Shown here piece after piece: positions 35,555 through 44,688 of a stretch of DNA of 64,000 nucleotides; within the stretch, counting starts at the first letter, position 1; each line of letters starts with the position of its first letter. Position numbers and translations under genes: made by a program. A model generated the notes under the pieces. That model did not search any database. It saw nothing but the letters and a program-made list of their open reading frames with translations, and was not told the origin of the DNA. The DNA lies in NCBI GenBank assembly GCA_051278195.1, contig JBNMQM010000016.1, positions 1 to 64,000 on the forward strand. Direction: 5' to 3'. This stretch comes from JAHRVQ01 sp051278195 (GTDB lineage: Bacteria > Pseudomonadota > Gammaproteobacteria > Pseudomonadales > Azotimanducaceae).

Positions 35555-36412
35555 ATGTTACTTCCAGTTTACGCCGGTAGTGTCAATCGCTGGGAATGCG
35601 ATGAAAACGACCACCTAAACGTGCGCTTCTTCGCCCACAAAATGCAGCAAACATTACAATATGGTCTCATCGAGACTGGCATTGCCACACAACAAACCGT
35701 CAATGATATCTGTCGGCGCGTTGTGAATCAGCATATGCGCCATCAAGCAGAGGCAAGAATTGCCGTGCCCATGACCGGACTGTTTGGGGTGATTGGAGCA
35801 GACGCACAACATCTACGAGTCATCACTGAACTCCGCAATACGGCAACCGAAACCGTGCTCGCGACCTATGTGATGGATGTTTCTGGCGACTTTACTGCTA
35901 ACAACCTTGAATTAGTTGCGTGTCCAGACTATGCAAAACCCAGAGGCATTGGGCCCGCGCCCTTCTACCTGGCAGATGAATCTGCGCAACAGTTGATCAC
36001 GCGGGGTTGCGCCGTGATCGGTCGCGGTGTGATTCAGCCAGACGAGTGCGACGCCGAGGGCTTCTTGCAGATGTTCATGTACATGGGTCGTAACTCAGAT
36101 TCTATGCCAAATCTGTTTGCGCGATTCGAAGGTGATGAACGCGGCAAAGGCGTCGTTGGCGGAGCGGTTTTGGAATACCGCATGAATCGATTCGGTCATC
36201 TGCGCCAGGGCAGTCGCTATCAATTGTTATCGGGTGTTAAGAGTCTGTCGGAGAAACTGCAGCACTTCGTTCATGTGCTATTTGATGTGGATACGGGCCA
36301 GATGGTGAGCGGCTCTGAGGCCTTAGCCATTTCAATGGACCTGGTCGCACGCAAGTCCATCGCAATACCCGAACAGCGACGAAAGCTAATGCAGACGCTG
36401 TTGTTAAAATAG
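35555..36412 (+). CDS. Double-hotdog acyl-CoA thioesterase-like protein
   Basis: 285 residues from the ATG at 35555 (MLLPVYAGSVNRWECDENDH); the 20 codons upstream to 35495 look non-coding. WECDENDHLNVRFF resembles the active-site segment of 4-hydroxybenzoyl-CoA-thioesterase-type hotdog proteins (ExDxxxH/N). A second hotdog-like half follows (GRGVIQPDECDAEGFLQMFM). It probably hydrolyses acyl-CoA, or is related to (R)-dehydratase-like hotdogs. Lies between the IS remnant and a terminator. Confidence 0.7.
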   Translation: MLLPVYAGSVNRWECDENDHLNVRFFAHKMQQTLQYGLIETGIATQQTVNDICRRVVNQHMRHQAEARIAVPMTGLFGVIGADAQHLRVITELRNTATETVLATYVMDVSGDFTANNLELVACPDYAKPRGIGPAPFYLADESAQQLITRGCAVIGRGVIQPDECDAEGFLQMFMYMGRNSDSMPNLFARFEGDERGKGVVGGAVLEYRMNRFGHLRQGSRYQLLSGVKSLSEKLQHFVHVLFDVDTGQMVSGSEALAISMDLVARKSIAIPEQRRKLMQTLLLK

Positions 36413-36460
36413 AAAGTTAAAATAGAAAGTTAGGATAGAGTTTGGAAAAGGCGGTCATAA

Positions 36461-36493
36461 AAAAGTGGGCTCTATATCAGAGCCCGCTTTTTC
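36461..36493. terminator. Bidirectional rho-independent terminator
   Basis: Stem GGGCTCT/AGAGCCC extended by G-C and A-T pairs into flanking A and T runs (AAAAGT before, GCTTTTTCC after), with a short loop. It lies between the convergent thioesterase and phoH genes and can serve both. Confidence 0.85.
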
Positions 36494-36519
36494 CTCCGTT
36501 TTCGCAGCAATGGAGCCGA

Positions 36520-37353
36520 CTATTCGGTAGCCGGCACCTCGTAACGATCCATCAGATCACGCACCAGGCCACTGCGGACAATGTCTTCTCGCTCAAAGCG
36601 GTGAACATGCACATTGTGCAAGCCGTGCACCCGAGTTATTGCGTCAGCCAAACCGTTCGGACCCCGAATGTCACTTTGCTCAACATCACCGTTCACAACA
36701 ACCTTGCAACCCTCACCAATGCGGGTCAAAAACATCTTCATCTGTGCGACTGAAGTGTTCTGAGCCTCATCGAGAACGACAAAGCTATCTTCCTGAAAGG
36801 TTTTGCCCCGCATATACGCGAGTGGTGCTGCGACAATCCTGCCGTGGCGCAAAAAATAGTCTACGGCACCTGAACCCAGTCGTTCGTTTAAAGCGTCACG
36901 AAAAGCTTCAATATAAACAGCAAACTTCTCGTTGAGATCACCCGGTAGAAAACCCAGATTTTCTCCCGCTTCAACAGCCGGTCTGGTCAACACGATCCGC
37001 TCAACCTTGCCTGCTTCTAAGGCATCCGCTGCAATCGCAGCAGCACAATAGCTTTTACCAGTACCAGCAGGACCAATACCAAATGTTAAGCAGTTGTTTT
37101 TGATTGCGTTGATGTAGCGTTTTTGAGCGGTTGTTTTTGCTTCGAGGGGTTGTACGCAACGTTTGGGCCGGTAGGCAGTGTCGCGGGCAGTGTCTAACAT
37201 GGAAGGTTCGTAATTCGCAGACTGAAACGGCAGCGTGTAAATATCTGCGCTTTGTCGATCGGGCTGCCTGTGGTCCTTGTGCTTTTTACTCTTTCTCCCT
37301 TCGGTGGATTTGCGTCGGTTTGTCGAGCCAGTTACATAAGATCTCTTCGCCAT
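36520..37353 (-). CDS. PhoH-family ATPase
   Basis: 277 residues. A basic, polar N-terminus (SYVTGSTNRRKSTEGRKSKK) is followed by the PhoH ATPase core: TTAQKRYINAIKNNCLTFGI, Walker A GIGPAGTGKS, LTRPAVEAGENLGFLPGD, Walker B FVVLDEAQN and GDVEQSDI. The family is linked to RNA handling and phosphate starvation. This is the short cytosolic PhoH form without a KH or PIN domain. Monocistronic, ending at the shared terminator. Confidence 0.93.
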   Translation of the reverse strand: MAKRSYVTGSTNRRKSTEGRKSKKHKDHRQPDRQSADIYTLPFQSANYEPSMLDTARDTAYRPKRCVQPLEAKTTAQKRYINAIKNNCLTFGIGPAGTGKSYCAAAIAADALEAGKVERIVLTRPAVEAGENLGFLPGDLNEKFAVYIEAFRDALNERLGSGAVDYFLRHGRIVAAPLAYMRGKTFQEDSFVVLDEAQNTSVAQMKMFLTRIGEGCKVVVNGDVEQSDIRGPNGLADAITRVHGLHNVHVHRFEREDIVRSGLVRDLMDRYEVPATE

Positions 37354-37555
37354 CTTATAGAGTTACCCTTAGGAATAGTGATTGAGGTTAGGCCTAGGTG
37401 CTTGGTGTTTTACTCCTGTCTGTCTGCTTGGCTGTCTATTTAATTATCTATCTAATTATCTATTTATCTGCTTTTAGCGACGTGTTAATCATTCCGATGA
37501 TGCAGGTCTGATTTCACAAACGCCATCTTATTGTGCCAGCTATCAAAAACTATGC

Positions 37556-37590
37556 AAGGGTCAGGTCTTGATTTTTACCAATATTTGCAC
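37556..37590. repeat. RAYT/REP-like conserved motif (candidate relic)
   Basis: The stretch AAGGGTCAGGTCTTGATTTT lies in the 285-bp gap between phoH and the OYE gene. From memory it resembles the GGGTCAGGTCTTGA signature often found beside REP-associated tyrosine transposase genes in gammaproteobacteria. No transposase is present. The same gap has simple CTATCTAATTAT and TGTCTGTCTG repeats (about 37414-37470) and no gene. Confidence 0.3.
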
Positions 37591-37638
37591 AATCTTTAAG
37601 ACGCATCGAATATAAGTAGCGGTTCTTTTTATAGACAA

Positions 37639-38727
37639 CTAGACAGCGGATTCGTCAGCCACGAAGCCCGGCCAGTTACCCATGTAAGTGATAAAGCTTT
37701 CGGACAGCCCTTCTGTAGCAAGGTGCTGACGTGTCACAGGCGTTGCCACTGGCTTAAATTGCTGGTCGGCTGCATATAGAGAGGGGAAGTTGTGCTGCAA
37801 GATCGCTGCGCGCCCCAACATGATCCAGTCAATTCCACTACCCAGAGCGGCTTCTGCTTCTTCAGGGGTGCGAATTTTGCCTGCCACACCAAGGCGTACG
37901 TCGCCGCGTTCCAGTTCAGCAAAGTAGGACAATAGTGAGCGCCCTTTATAGTCGGCTTCCTCAGGATCCTTAAACACGTCCCATAGAGACATATCGAGAA
38001 AATCGATCTTCCCATCCTGCATCAGTTGCGCTGCCAGCGAGGTCGTTTCTTTCAGCTTGAGACCAAACCGTTCAGGGGATAACCTGACGCCTAACATAAA
38101 GTCTTTGCCGCACGCCGCACGAACGCCGTCAATCATTTCAAGTAACAGGCGGTTTCGATTCTCTTCGCTTCCGCCATATTCATCTTCCCGGTGATTCGTC
38201 TCTGCAGATAGAAACTGACAAATAATGTAACCGTGCGCGCCATGCAGTTCGACGCCGTCAAACCCGGCTTGTTCACTTCGAACCGCAGCTGCGATGAAGT
38301 CATTTCGAAGCGCGTGCACTTCGTCTAATGTTAGTGCACGAGCACCGGTCTTTTCGTCCGCAGAAGGACAAACCGGCGCTTCTCCAATCAGCTCAGCTGG
38401 TGAACGCATACCGGCATGATGTATCTGACAAATGGCAATACTGCCGTGTAGTTTGATGGCGCTTGCGAGCCGCTCCAGTCCTTCCAAGTGCTGATCGCCA
38501 AACACGCCTAACTGGCCTGGAAACCCTTGACCAATGGCTTGCACGTGCGCTGCACACGTCATCGTCAAACCAAAGCCACCCTCAGCGCGCTTAGTGAGCC
38601 AGGTGAATTCATCTTCAGACATGACTCCATCAACATGACTTTGTTGATTCGTTAGCGGTGCCAACATGAAGCGGTTTTTCATTTGTGGACCGCGTTTGAA
38701 ACCAAGAGGCGAAAGAAGACCTGTCAT
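37639..38727 (-). CDS. NADH:flavin oxidoreductase, Old Yellow Enzyme family
   Basis: 362 residues, a TIM-barrel FMN enzyme. Family motifs: RFMLAPLTNQQSHVDG, ICQIHHAGMRSP, GFDGVELHGAHGYIICQFLS, ETNHREDEYGGSEENRNRLL, and the late phosphate-binding GSGIDWIMLGRAAIL. Such enzymes reduce activated C=C bonds (enones, trans-2-enoyl compounds) with NAD(P)H. It lacks the iron-sulphur and second flavin domains of 2,4-dienoyl-CoA reductase. Physiological substrate unknown. Separated from ccmI by 59 bp on the same strand. Confidence 0.9.
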   Translation of the reverse strand: MTGLLSPLGFKRGPQMKNRFMLAPLTNQQSHVDGVMSEDEFTWLTKRAEGGFGLTMTCAAHVQAIGQGFPGQLGVFGDQHLEGLERLASAIKLHGSIAICQIHHAGMRSPAELIGEAPVCPSADEKTGARALTLDEVHALRNDFIAAAVRSEQAGFDGVELHGAHGYIICQFLSAETNHREDEYGGSEENRNRLLLEMIDGVRAACGKDFMLGVRLSPERFGLKLKETTSLAAQLMQDGKIDFLDMSLWDVFKDPEEADYKGRSLLSYFAELERGDVRLGVAGKIRTPEEAEAALGSGIDWIMLGRAAILQHNFPSLYAADQQFKPVATPVTRQHLATEGLSESFITYMGNWPGFVADESAV

Positions 38728-38786
38728 ATATGAATCACTATGTTTGTGGAAAGAATGAGAAAGCGTTTAGAGCAGTTCAGATGCGC

Positions 38787-40118
38787 CTAAAAGTCTTTAA
38801 CTTGCTTGCTGATATTCAGTTTGATGACGTCAGTTTCTGCAGTCACATCAATAGGGCCTGACAATGCTTGATAATCATCAGGACCCGCGTTGGCAATACC
38901 AGAGGCCGAAATTCGGGCAACGACTTGAACATTGTCGAAGTTAGCAAGGCCCATACCCGGCATCATCGCCATTGATTCATCCAGCGTGATCAGAGTCGGC
39001 AAATCAGCTCGGGTCATCCGTTGGACTGCCAGTGGCATCGGTGGCCCAGATACCGCGCGGGCGAAAACAAAAACGGGAGTATTCGCCGGCATCGATACTG
39101 AATCTGCAACCTCAACCAACACTTTAATCACTCGACCTGCTCCTGAGGAGACATCGCCAGTGACTGCTTTTGTTGGGGCCGGCATCTGGGTGAGCACATC
39201 ACCGGGCGTGTTGGCGGGTGCATCGATAGGCGCTTCGGCCATCATAGGGGCATCACCTAGGTCTTCTTGAATACGAACAATGGCGCGATTAATCATGTCT
39301 GCTCGCTCACCCTCGACGCCCGCTGCTAAAGCCCGTTGAAACAACCCAATCGCTTCGCGTAGTTCACCACGCTGAAAGAAACCCAGTGCTTTGATTTCTA
39401 GCATCGTGATGTCATGTGGGTTGAGCGCCAGGGTGTCTTCGATGGCGGCAGCAACACGTGGCGTCACCACACGTCCATCTGCCATATAGAGCGCCTCGGC
39501 ATAAAAAGCAAAAAGGCTATGGTCTTCTGTAAAGGTTTCAAGGAGGTGCGCAAAGGCTTCGGCCGCTTCGTCGTAGCGGCCCATATTTAAATAAGATCGG
39601 CCGAGCATGTACCAGCCTTCGAAATTGTCCGGTTGTGATTTAAGCCGCTCCGCCAACTTCTCAACGTTATCGCCCATCGCAGCTTGATCGTGGGGGCTAT
39701 CGGATCGGAGTGATTCTGCCAGAGCAACATCGTTTATCGCGCCCCATGAGAAACCTAGATCAGAATAGGCGACAAACGCGAACAGAGGCACAATCAATGC
39801 GGCAACTAGCGGCAAGCGGCCGATTTTATGATCACCAGAGGCAGATTCATCTGCCGCAGGGTCGCCTGCCGCAGGGTCGCCTGCCGCATCTGAGAGTAAG
39901 TCGCGCTTCAGTTCGAGCAGAAAAGACGCGTGCTGTTCCTGATTAATTTCGTCGTTGCCAAGCATCGCATCGTAATCCGCAACCCGCTCCTCAAAGATCA
40001 AAACGTTCGAAGCCTTGCGATCACCTAACGTTTGATGACGGCGAAAAAGGTAACCGGGTACCAACAAAAAAGCCGCTGCTGCGAGGCTCATGGCCACAGC
40101 AAAAATCCAAAAGGTCAT
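38787..40118 (-). CDS. ccmI: Cytochrome c maturation protein CcmI
   Basis: 443 residues. Two N-terminal transmembrane helices (WIFAVAMSLAAAAFLLVPGY and LPLVAALIVPLFAFVAYSDL) flank a cytoplasmic segment. Then come periplasmic TPR repeats (FEGWYMLGRSYLNMGRYDEA, AFYAEALYMADGR) and a C-terminal domain (IKVLVEVADSVSMPANTPVF) known from CcmI/CycH. It presents apocytochrome c to the haem ligation complex. The cytoplasmic loop has a 15-bp tandem repeat (39851-39888) giving AAGDP units. Last gene of the ccmC-I operon; its start overlaps the ccmH stop by one base. Confidence 0.93.
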   Translation of the reverse strand: MTFWIFAVAMSLAAAAFLLVPGYLFRRHQTLGDRKASNVLIFEERVADYDAMLGNDEINQEQHASFLLELKRDLLSDAAGDPAAGDPAADESASGDHKIGRLPLVAALIVPLFAFVAYSDLGFSWGAINDVALAESLRSDSPHDQAAMGDNVEKLAERLKSQPDNFEGWYMLGRSYLNMGRYDEAAEAFAHLLETFTEDHSLFAFYAEALYMADGRVVTPRVAAAIEDTLALNPHDITMLEIKALGFFQRGELREAIGLFQRALAAGVEGERADMINRAIVRIQEDLGDAPMMAEAPIDAPANTPGDVLTQMPAPTKAVTGDVSSGAGRVIKVLVEVADSVSMPANTPVFVFARAVSGPPMPLAVQRMTRADLPTLITLDESMAMMPGMGLANFDNVQVVARISASGIANAGPDDYQALSGPIDVTAETDVIKLNISKQVKDF

Positions 40119-40600
40119 TATTTATTCTCGTTAGAGGAGTCGAACAGGCGATCAATTTGAGCCTGTTCCTCAGAGGTGAGAGCCTGTGGCTTAGACCGCC
40201 TATGTGAAACTCGCCAGCCAATGACAAGGGCGAACAACAACAATCCGAAGGGACCAAACCAGAGAACCAGGGTGCCGGTCTTCACACGTGGCTCGTAAAG
40301 AATAAAGTCCCCATAACGCTCATACATAAAATCTAAAATTTCGTCGTCAGTTTGGCCGTCTAAAAGTAGACGGTGAACCTCACGCCGCAGGTCTTTGGAT
40401 ATCATGGAATCAGAGCCAGCCAAATTAGTATTAAGACATTGCGGACAACGCAACTCATCAATCAACACATTGTATCGATCACGCATTTCATCGTTCGGAA
40501 AGCTATAGGTGTCAATTGCTGCTAGTGTCGGAAACGTGGGTAGTGAAGCCAGCACGGCAAGCAGCAACGAAAAATAGAAAATTCTTGAGCGTACTATCAA
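40118..40600 (-). CDS. ccmH: Cytochrome c maturation thiol-disulphide protein CcmH
   Basis: Short CcmH (CycL type). From a TTG at 40600 that overlaps the ccmG stop (TTGA) it has 160 residues; an alternative ATG at 40648 adds 16. The signal peptide is followed by the redox motif RCPQC (Cys52, Cys55), then LAGSDSMISKDLRREVHRLL and LDFMYERYGDFILYEPRV, and a C-terminal membrane anchor (LVLWFGPFGLLLFALVIGW). It reduces the haem-binding cysteines of apocytochrome c together with CcmG. Confidence 0.93.
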   Translation of the reverse strand: MIVRSRIFYFSLLLAVLASLPTFPTLAAIDTYSFPNDEMRDRYNVLIDELRCPQCLNTNLAGSDSMISKDLRREVHRLLLDGQTDDEILDFMYERYGDFILYEPRVKTGTLVLWFGPFGLLLFALVIGWRVSHRRSKPQALTSEEQAQIDRLFDSSNENK

Positions 40601-41190
40601 GATTGTTCTCGCAGCTGCTGGATCAAAGGTTTCAGAGTTAACGACCAAATTTCGGGTGTCACGGTGCCAACATGCTTAAATTGAATGACGCCGTTTCGAT
40701 CAATAACGAAGGTCTCCGGTGCACCATATACACCCAGATCAATACCTAGTTTGCCTTCGTTATCAAACAAACTAAAACGGTACGGATCGCCATTTCGCTC
40801 TAACCAACGCAGGGCTTTACCAGATTCGTCGTTATAGTTAATACCATATATCGGCACACCTTCGTCCGCTGCAATGCGCATAAATTCTGGATGTTCAATC
40901 AAACAGTTCGGACACCAGGTTGCCCAGACGTTGACGAGTGCGACTTCACCCTTGAGATCCGCCACCGTGATCGTCCGCTCGGGATCATGTAAGTCAGTCA
41001 AGGCAAATTCTGGGAACGGTCGATCAATCAACACCGAGGGCAACAAGTGCGGATCCTCCAATCGAAAACCCATCGATAGAATCGTGATCAAAACAAAAAA
41101 CATTCCAAGGGGAATGAGTAGAACACGGCGAACTCTCTTCAGATCATTCTTGGGCTGATTGCCGTCAGCAGGCACACTGGCTTCACTCAC
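40597..41190 (-). CDS. ccmG: Thiol:disulphide interchange protein CcmG/DsbE
   Basis: 197 residues from a GTG at 41190, which overlaps the ccmF stop as GTGA. This start is preferred to the longer frame to 41340, whose extra 50 residues are antisense-like and Cys-rich. One N-terminal membrane anchor (VLLIPLGMFFVLITILSMGF) is followed by a thioredoxin fold with WCPNC (Cys93/Cys96), GINYNDESGKALRWLERNGD and the cis-Pro region GVYGAPETFVID. Periplasmic reductant for CcmH/apocytochrome. Confidence 0.94.
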   Translation of the reverse strand: MSEASVPADGNQPKNDLKRVRRVLLIPLGMFFVLITILSMGFRLEDPHLLPSVLIDRPFPEFALTDLHDPERTITVADLKGEVALVNVWATWCPNCLIEHPEFMRIAADEGVPIYGINYNDESGKALRWLERNGDPYRFSLFDNEGKLGIDLGVYGAPETFVIDRNGVIQFKHVGTVTPEIWSLTLKPLIQQLREQS

Positions 41191-43160
41191 GCGGCTGCTC
41201 CCAAAGCGGGTAGTGCCCTGCGTTGCCGAACAGCCCGATAGCGCCGATCCAAGATCGTCACAAATCCGCCGATCGCAATGAACATGCCACCAAACCAAAT
41301 CCAACGTACGAAGGGCTTGTAGTGCACTCGCACTGCCCAAGCATCAGAATCGACTGGCTCGCCCAGCGCGACGAAAAGATCACGGAACACACCAGCGTCT
41401 ATATCAGCTTCGGTCATGACGCTACCCGAGGCTTTATACAGGCGCCTTTCAGGGAACAAGGTCACGATAGTTTCACCGGCTCGCCTAACCCTGACCTCAC
41501 CTTGATCGGCGACGTAGTTGGGACCTTGCACTTGATTCATTTTGATCAAGGTGAATTCATAGCCTGACAAGGTGACTGATTGACCAGCCTCGAGACGGAC
41601 GTCTTTTTCTTCACTGAAGTAAATAGTCACCGCCACGCCAACTAAGCAAACGGCAATACCAAGGTGCCCAAGCATCATGCCGTAGTACGAAGGTGTTTGG
41701 CGGAACAACGAAGCGAACTTATCTCGCTTGTTCGCAACCTTACTCCACCAATCAACGGCAAGGCTAAAGAAGATCCACGCCGCAATGATATTGGTGCCCA
41801 CAACGACCCATTCGAACGTGCTGGCAAAGAGTATGTTCAACAGGACGACAGAACCGGTCGCTAGACCCAATGGCAATAGTTGCTCATTGACGAGTCGAGG
41901 AATCGGCGTCGACTTCCAGCGCGTTTTCGGGCTTATCGCCATAGCGATAAACAGCAACAAGACGATGGGTACGAAGACCTTATTAAAATAGGGGGGGCCC
42001 ACCGAGATTTTATCACCCCCGGTTGCGGCTTCATAAATGAGCGGGTAGATCGTGCCAAGCAACACGGCGGCGGTCGCCACGATCAACAGCAGGTTGTTGG
42101 TCAGCAAAAACGTCTCTCGCGACGTGCCATCAAAACCTGCCTCGCTTCGAATACTCGAAGCCTTAAAGGCATACAGCGTGAGGGACCCCCCCACGACCAA
42201 AATCAAAAACATCAGAATGAACGCGCCCCGCTCCGGGTCCACGGCAAATGAGTGCACCGAGGTCAACACACCAGAGCGCACCAGGAATGCCCCCAATAAG
42301 CTGAAAGAGAAGGCGAAAATTGCAAGCAGCACCGTCCAGCTTTTAAACACGCCGCGCTTTTCGCTAGTCGCTAGTGAGTGGATCAATGCAGTGCCAATCA
42401 GCCACGGCATAAATGATGCGTTCTCGACCGCATCCCAGAACCACCAGCCGCCCCAGCCAAGTTCATAATAAGCCCACCAACTACCAAGCGTGATGCCGAC
42501 GGTCAAAAATGCCCACGCCACGTTGGTCCAAGGTCTGGACCATCGTGCCCAGGCAGAGTCGAGTCGACCCGTCGTCAAGGTCGCAATAGCGAATGCAAAC
42601 GGCACCGCGAACCCCACATAGCCCATATAAAGCATCGGCGGATGGACAATCAGACCAAAGTCTTGCAGGAGCGGATTAAGGTCCGCGCCCTCTGCTGGAA
42701 AAATTGGCAGAGTTCTGTCAAAAGGATTAGACGTTAGTAGCAAAAACAACAAAAAGCCGATGTTCAATGAGCCCAAAATCGATAGTACTCGGGATTTCAT
42801 GTCCAACGTCAAACCGTCACTGAATAAGCTGACGGCTAGGGTCCAACCTGCCATCACCAGAATCCAAAGCAGGAAGGAGCCCTCATGAGCACCCCAAATC
42901 GCTGATATCTTGTAGATCACCGGCAATGCGGTGTTCGAATTACGAGCCACGTAGAGTACCGAGAAGTCATTCGAGAGAAACGCATTGGCGAGGCAACAAA
43001 AAGCAATGAAGACGAATACAAAAATGCCCACAGACAAGCTATTCCCGAGCTGCATCCAAGCAACCCGCTTTTGGTAAACCCCAAGCGCTGGGATCACCGC
43101 CAAACAAACAGAGAGACCTAAGGCTAGGATCAGACTGTAATGACCAACCTCTGCAATCAT
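41187..43160 (-). CDS. ccmF: Haem lyase subunit CcmF
   Basis: 657 residues with about 15 membrane spans. The haem-handling WWD motif is WGGWWFWDAVENASFMPWL. Conserved histidine regions (GAHEGSFLLWIL, IVHPPMLYMGYVG, LIHSLATSEKRGVFK) and the periplasmic C-terminal part (FPERRLYKASGSVMTEADID) are all present. It ligates haem from CcmE to apocytochrome c at the inner membrane. Overlaps ccmE by 4 bp and ccmG by 4 bp. Confidence 0.97.
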   Translation of the reverse strand: MIAEVGHYSLILALGLSVCLAVIPALGVYQKRVAWMQLGNSLSVGIFVFVFIAFCCLANAFLSNDFSVLYVARNSNTALPVIYKISAIWGAHEGSFLLWILVMAGWTLAVSLFSDGLTLDMKSRVLSILGSLNIGFLLFLLLTSNPFDRTLPIFPAEGADLNPLLQDFGLIVHPPMLYMGYVGFAVPFAFAIATLTTGRLDSAWARWSRPWTNVAWAFLTVGITLGSWWAYYELGWGGWWFWDAVENASFMPWLIGTALIHSLATSEKRGVFKSWTVLLAIFAFSFSLLGAFLVRSGVLTSVHSFAVDPERGAFILMFLILVVGGSLTLYAFKASSIRSEAGFDGTSRETFLLTNNLLLIVATAAVLLGTIYPLIYEAATGGDKISVGPPYFNKVFVPIVLLLFIAMAISPKTRWKSTPIPRLVNEQLLPLGLATGSVVLLNILFASTFEWVVVGTNIIAAWIFFSLAVDWWSKVANKRDKFASLFRQTPSYYGMMLGHLGIAVCLVGVAVTIYFSEEKDVRLEAGQSVTLSGYEFTLIKMNQVQGPNYVADQGEVRVRRAGETIVTLFPERRLYKASGSVMTEADIDAGVFRDLFVALGEPVDSDAWAVRVHYKPFVRWIWFGGMFIAIGGFVTILDRRYRAVRQRRALPALGAAA

Positions 43161-43618
43161 ATGGCTTCTGCCTTGCTGTGAGCGTCAGCCAATGCGTCGA
43201 TGACCTCGGGTGGCATATAATTTTCATCATGTTTTGCCAATACTTCTTCCGCCATAAAGACACCAGTGGGATCCATCTCTCCACGAGCAATCACACCTTG
43301 CCCCTCACGGAACAAATCAGGAAGAACACCTTCGTATTGAATTGTCACTTCAGCGGTTTGCATATCGCTGATGACAAAGCGGACTTTTAAGTCCGACTTA
43401 GAGCGCACAATACTGCCCTCCTTGACCATTCCGCCGGCACGAATCATTTGACCAATCGGCGCTTCTCCGGCCACGATCTGGTCAGGTGCATAAAATAGGT
43501 TAATGTTCTCGTTGAGCGCTGTCAGCGCTAGCGCCAACGCCGTTCCGCTGCCGAACACCAAAAAGCCAATCAACAAAAGCTGATTGCGTCGATGGGATTT
43601 CATCTTGCCAAATTTCAT
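43157..43618 (-). CDS. ccmE: Haem chaperone CcmE
   Basis: 153 residues. N-terminal membrane anchor (LLLIGFLVFGSGTALALALT), OB-fold periplasmic domain (IRAGGMVKEGSIVR) and the haem-binding HDENYMPP motif with the covalent His at residue 130. It carries haem from CcmC to CcmF. Two bases separate it from the ccmD stop. Confidence 0.97.
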   Translation of the reverse strand: MKFGKMKSHRRNQLLLIGFLVFGSGTALALALTALNENINLFYAPDQIVAGEAPIGQMIRAGGMVKEGSIVRSKSDLKVRFVISDMQTAEVTIQYEGVLPDLFREGQGVIARGEMDPTGVFMAEEVLAKHDENYMPPEVIDALADAHSKAEAI

Positions 43619-43620
43619 GA

Positions 43621-43815
43621 CTACACTCTCTTTTGTCGCTGTTCTTGCTCTGCTCTCTTTTGACGCTCCACCTTATCGGCAAAAAAACGTCGTTTTTGCT
43701 GCAACGGAAGGATCACGTTACCGATCAAAACCACTGCAGTAATAATATACACACTAAACACGAAGGCACCATAACCTCCCATCTGGACAAACTCGGCTAA
43801 AGTTTCAAATTGCAT
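43621..43815 (-). CDS. ccmD: Haem exporter protein CcmD
   Basis: 64 residues from the ATG at 43815 (MQFETLAEFVQMGGYGAFVF), overlapping the end of ccmC by 11 bp. One transmembrane helix (VFSVYIITAVVLIGNVILPL) is followed by a strongly basic, coiled tail (KRRFFADKVERQKRAEQEQR), the standard CcmD layout. It helps release holo-CcmE from CcmABC. Confidence 0.92.
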   Translation of the reverse strand: MQFETLAEFVQMGGYGAFVFSVYIITAVVLIGNVILPLQQKRRFFADKVERQKRAEQEQRQKRV

Positions 43816-44566
43816 TAGATTCACTGACAAGCAGATGTTTTACGCGCTGGGACACCCATTCGGATCGGTGCTCTCTACTGAGAATTTCAGCCTGCATTCT
43901 CATGACCAGGACAGTAAAGAAGAATAGGTAGAAGCCAATCACCATGACCAGCAACGGCAGCCACATTTCCGCGGGCATTGCTGGCTTTTCTGTCAGAGTA
44001 AAGCTGGCGGGCTGATGTAAGGTATTCCACCAATCCACCGAAAACTTGATGATGGGCAGGTTAATCACCCCTATCACCGCCAAGATCGCGGTCGCGCGCC
44101 CCGCGCTATCGCGGTTTTCCATAGCACTTCGCAACGCCATGATGCCGACAAATAGGAAAAACAACACCAAAGTAGACGTCAGTCTCGCGTCCCAAACCCA
44201 CCAGGTACCCCACATGGGCTTACCCCAGATCGAGCCGGAGATAAGTGCCAGGAAGGTGATTGATGCACCGATCGGCGCCATCGCCTGCACTGCGACATCT
44301 GCTAATTTGATCCGCCAGATGAGAAATATCGCAGCCGCCGTGGCCATCATCATATAGCTAGACTGCGCCAGAATAGACGCGGGGACGTGCATATACATAA
44401 TGCGGACTGTATCTCCCTGCTGGTAGTCACCCGGCGCAAACAACAGACCCCAGATGGAACCGACCACAATCGTGCCCAAAGCCACACCGCTCAACCAAGG
44501 CAAGTATTTCTCGCTGATTTCATAAAATGATCGGGGTGAGCCGAATTTGTGAATCCATTTCCACAC
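43805..44566 (-). CDS. ccmC: Haem exporter/chaperone CcmC
   Basis: 253 residues with six membrane helices. The WWD haem motif is WGTWWVWDARLTS and the conserved MYMHVPASILAQSSYMMMA holds an essential histidine; another lies in WWNTLHQPASF. It loads haem onto CcmE. It is the first gene of the ccmC-I run, separated from ccmB by an opposing glycosyltransferase gene, so a promoter for ccmC-I is expected in the 122 bp at 44567-44688. Confidence 0.96.
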   Translation of the reverse strand: MWKWIHKFGSPRSFYEISEKYLPWLSGVALGTIVVGSIWGLLFAPGDYQQGDTVRIMYMHVPASILAQSSYMMMATAAAIFLIWRIKLADVAVQAMAPIGASITFLALISGSIWGKPMWGTWWVWDARLTSTLVLFFLFVGIMALRSAMENRDSAGRATAILAVIGVINLPIIKFSVDWWNTLHQPASFTLTEKPAMPAEMWLPLLVMVIGFYLFFFTVLVMRMQAEILSREHRSEWVSQRVKHLLVSESNAI

Positions 44567-44688
44567 GGATTGAGTGCCTCATCAAATCTCCGCATAAGTT
44601 TACCAGAATCTGCGCAGGCGCGGGCCTGTAGGGGATTTTTTCACGACTTTTTGTTACTGTCCGCCGGAATTCATAGAGAGTACGCCGG

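Noticed and set aside
43670..43690. GCCGATAA (minus strand) as a sigma-28 -10 element
   Set aside because: Lies inside ccmD coding sequence with no -35 match at 11 bp and no flagellar gene downstream.
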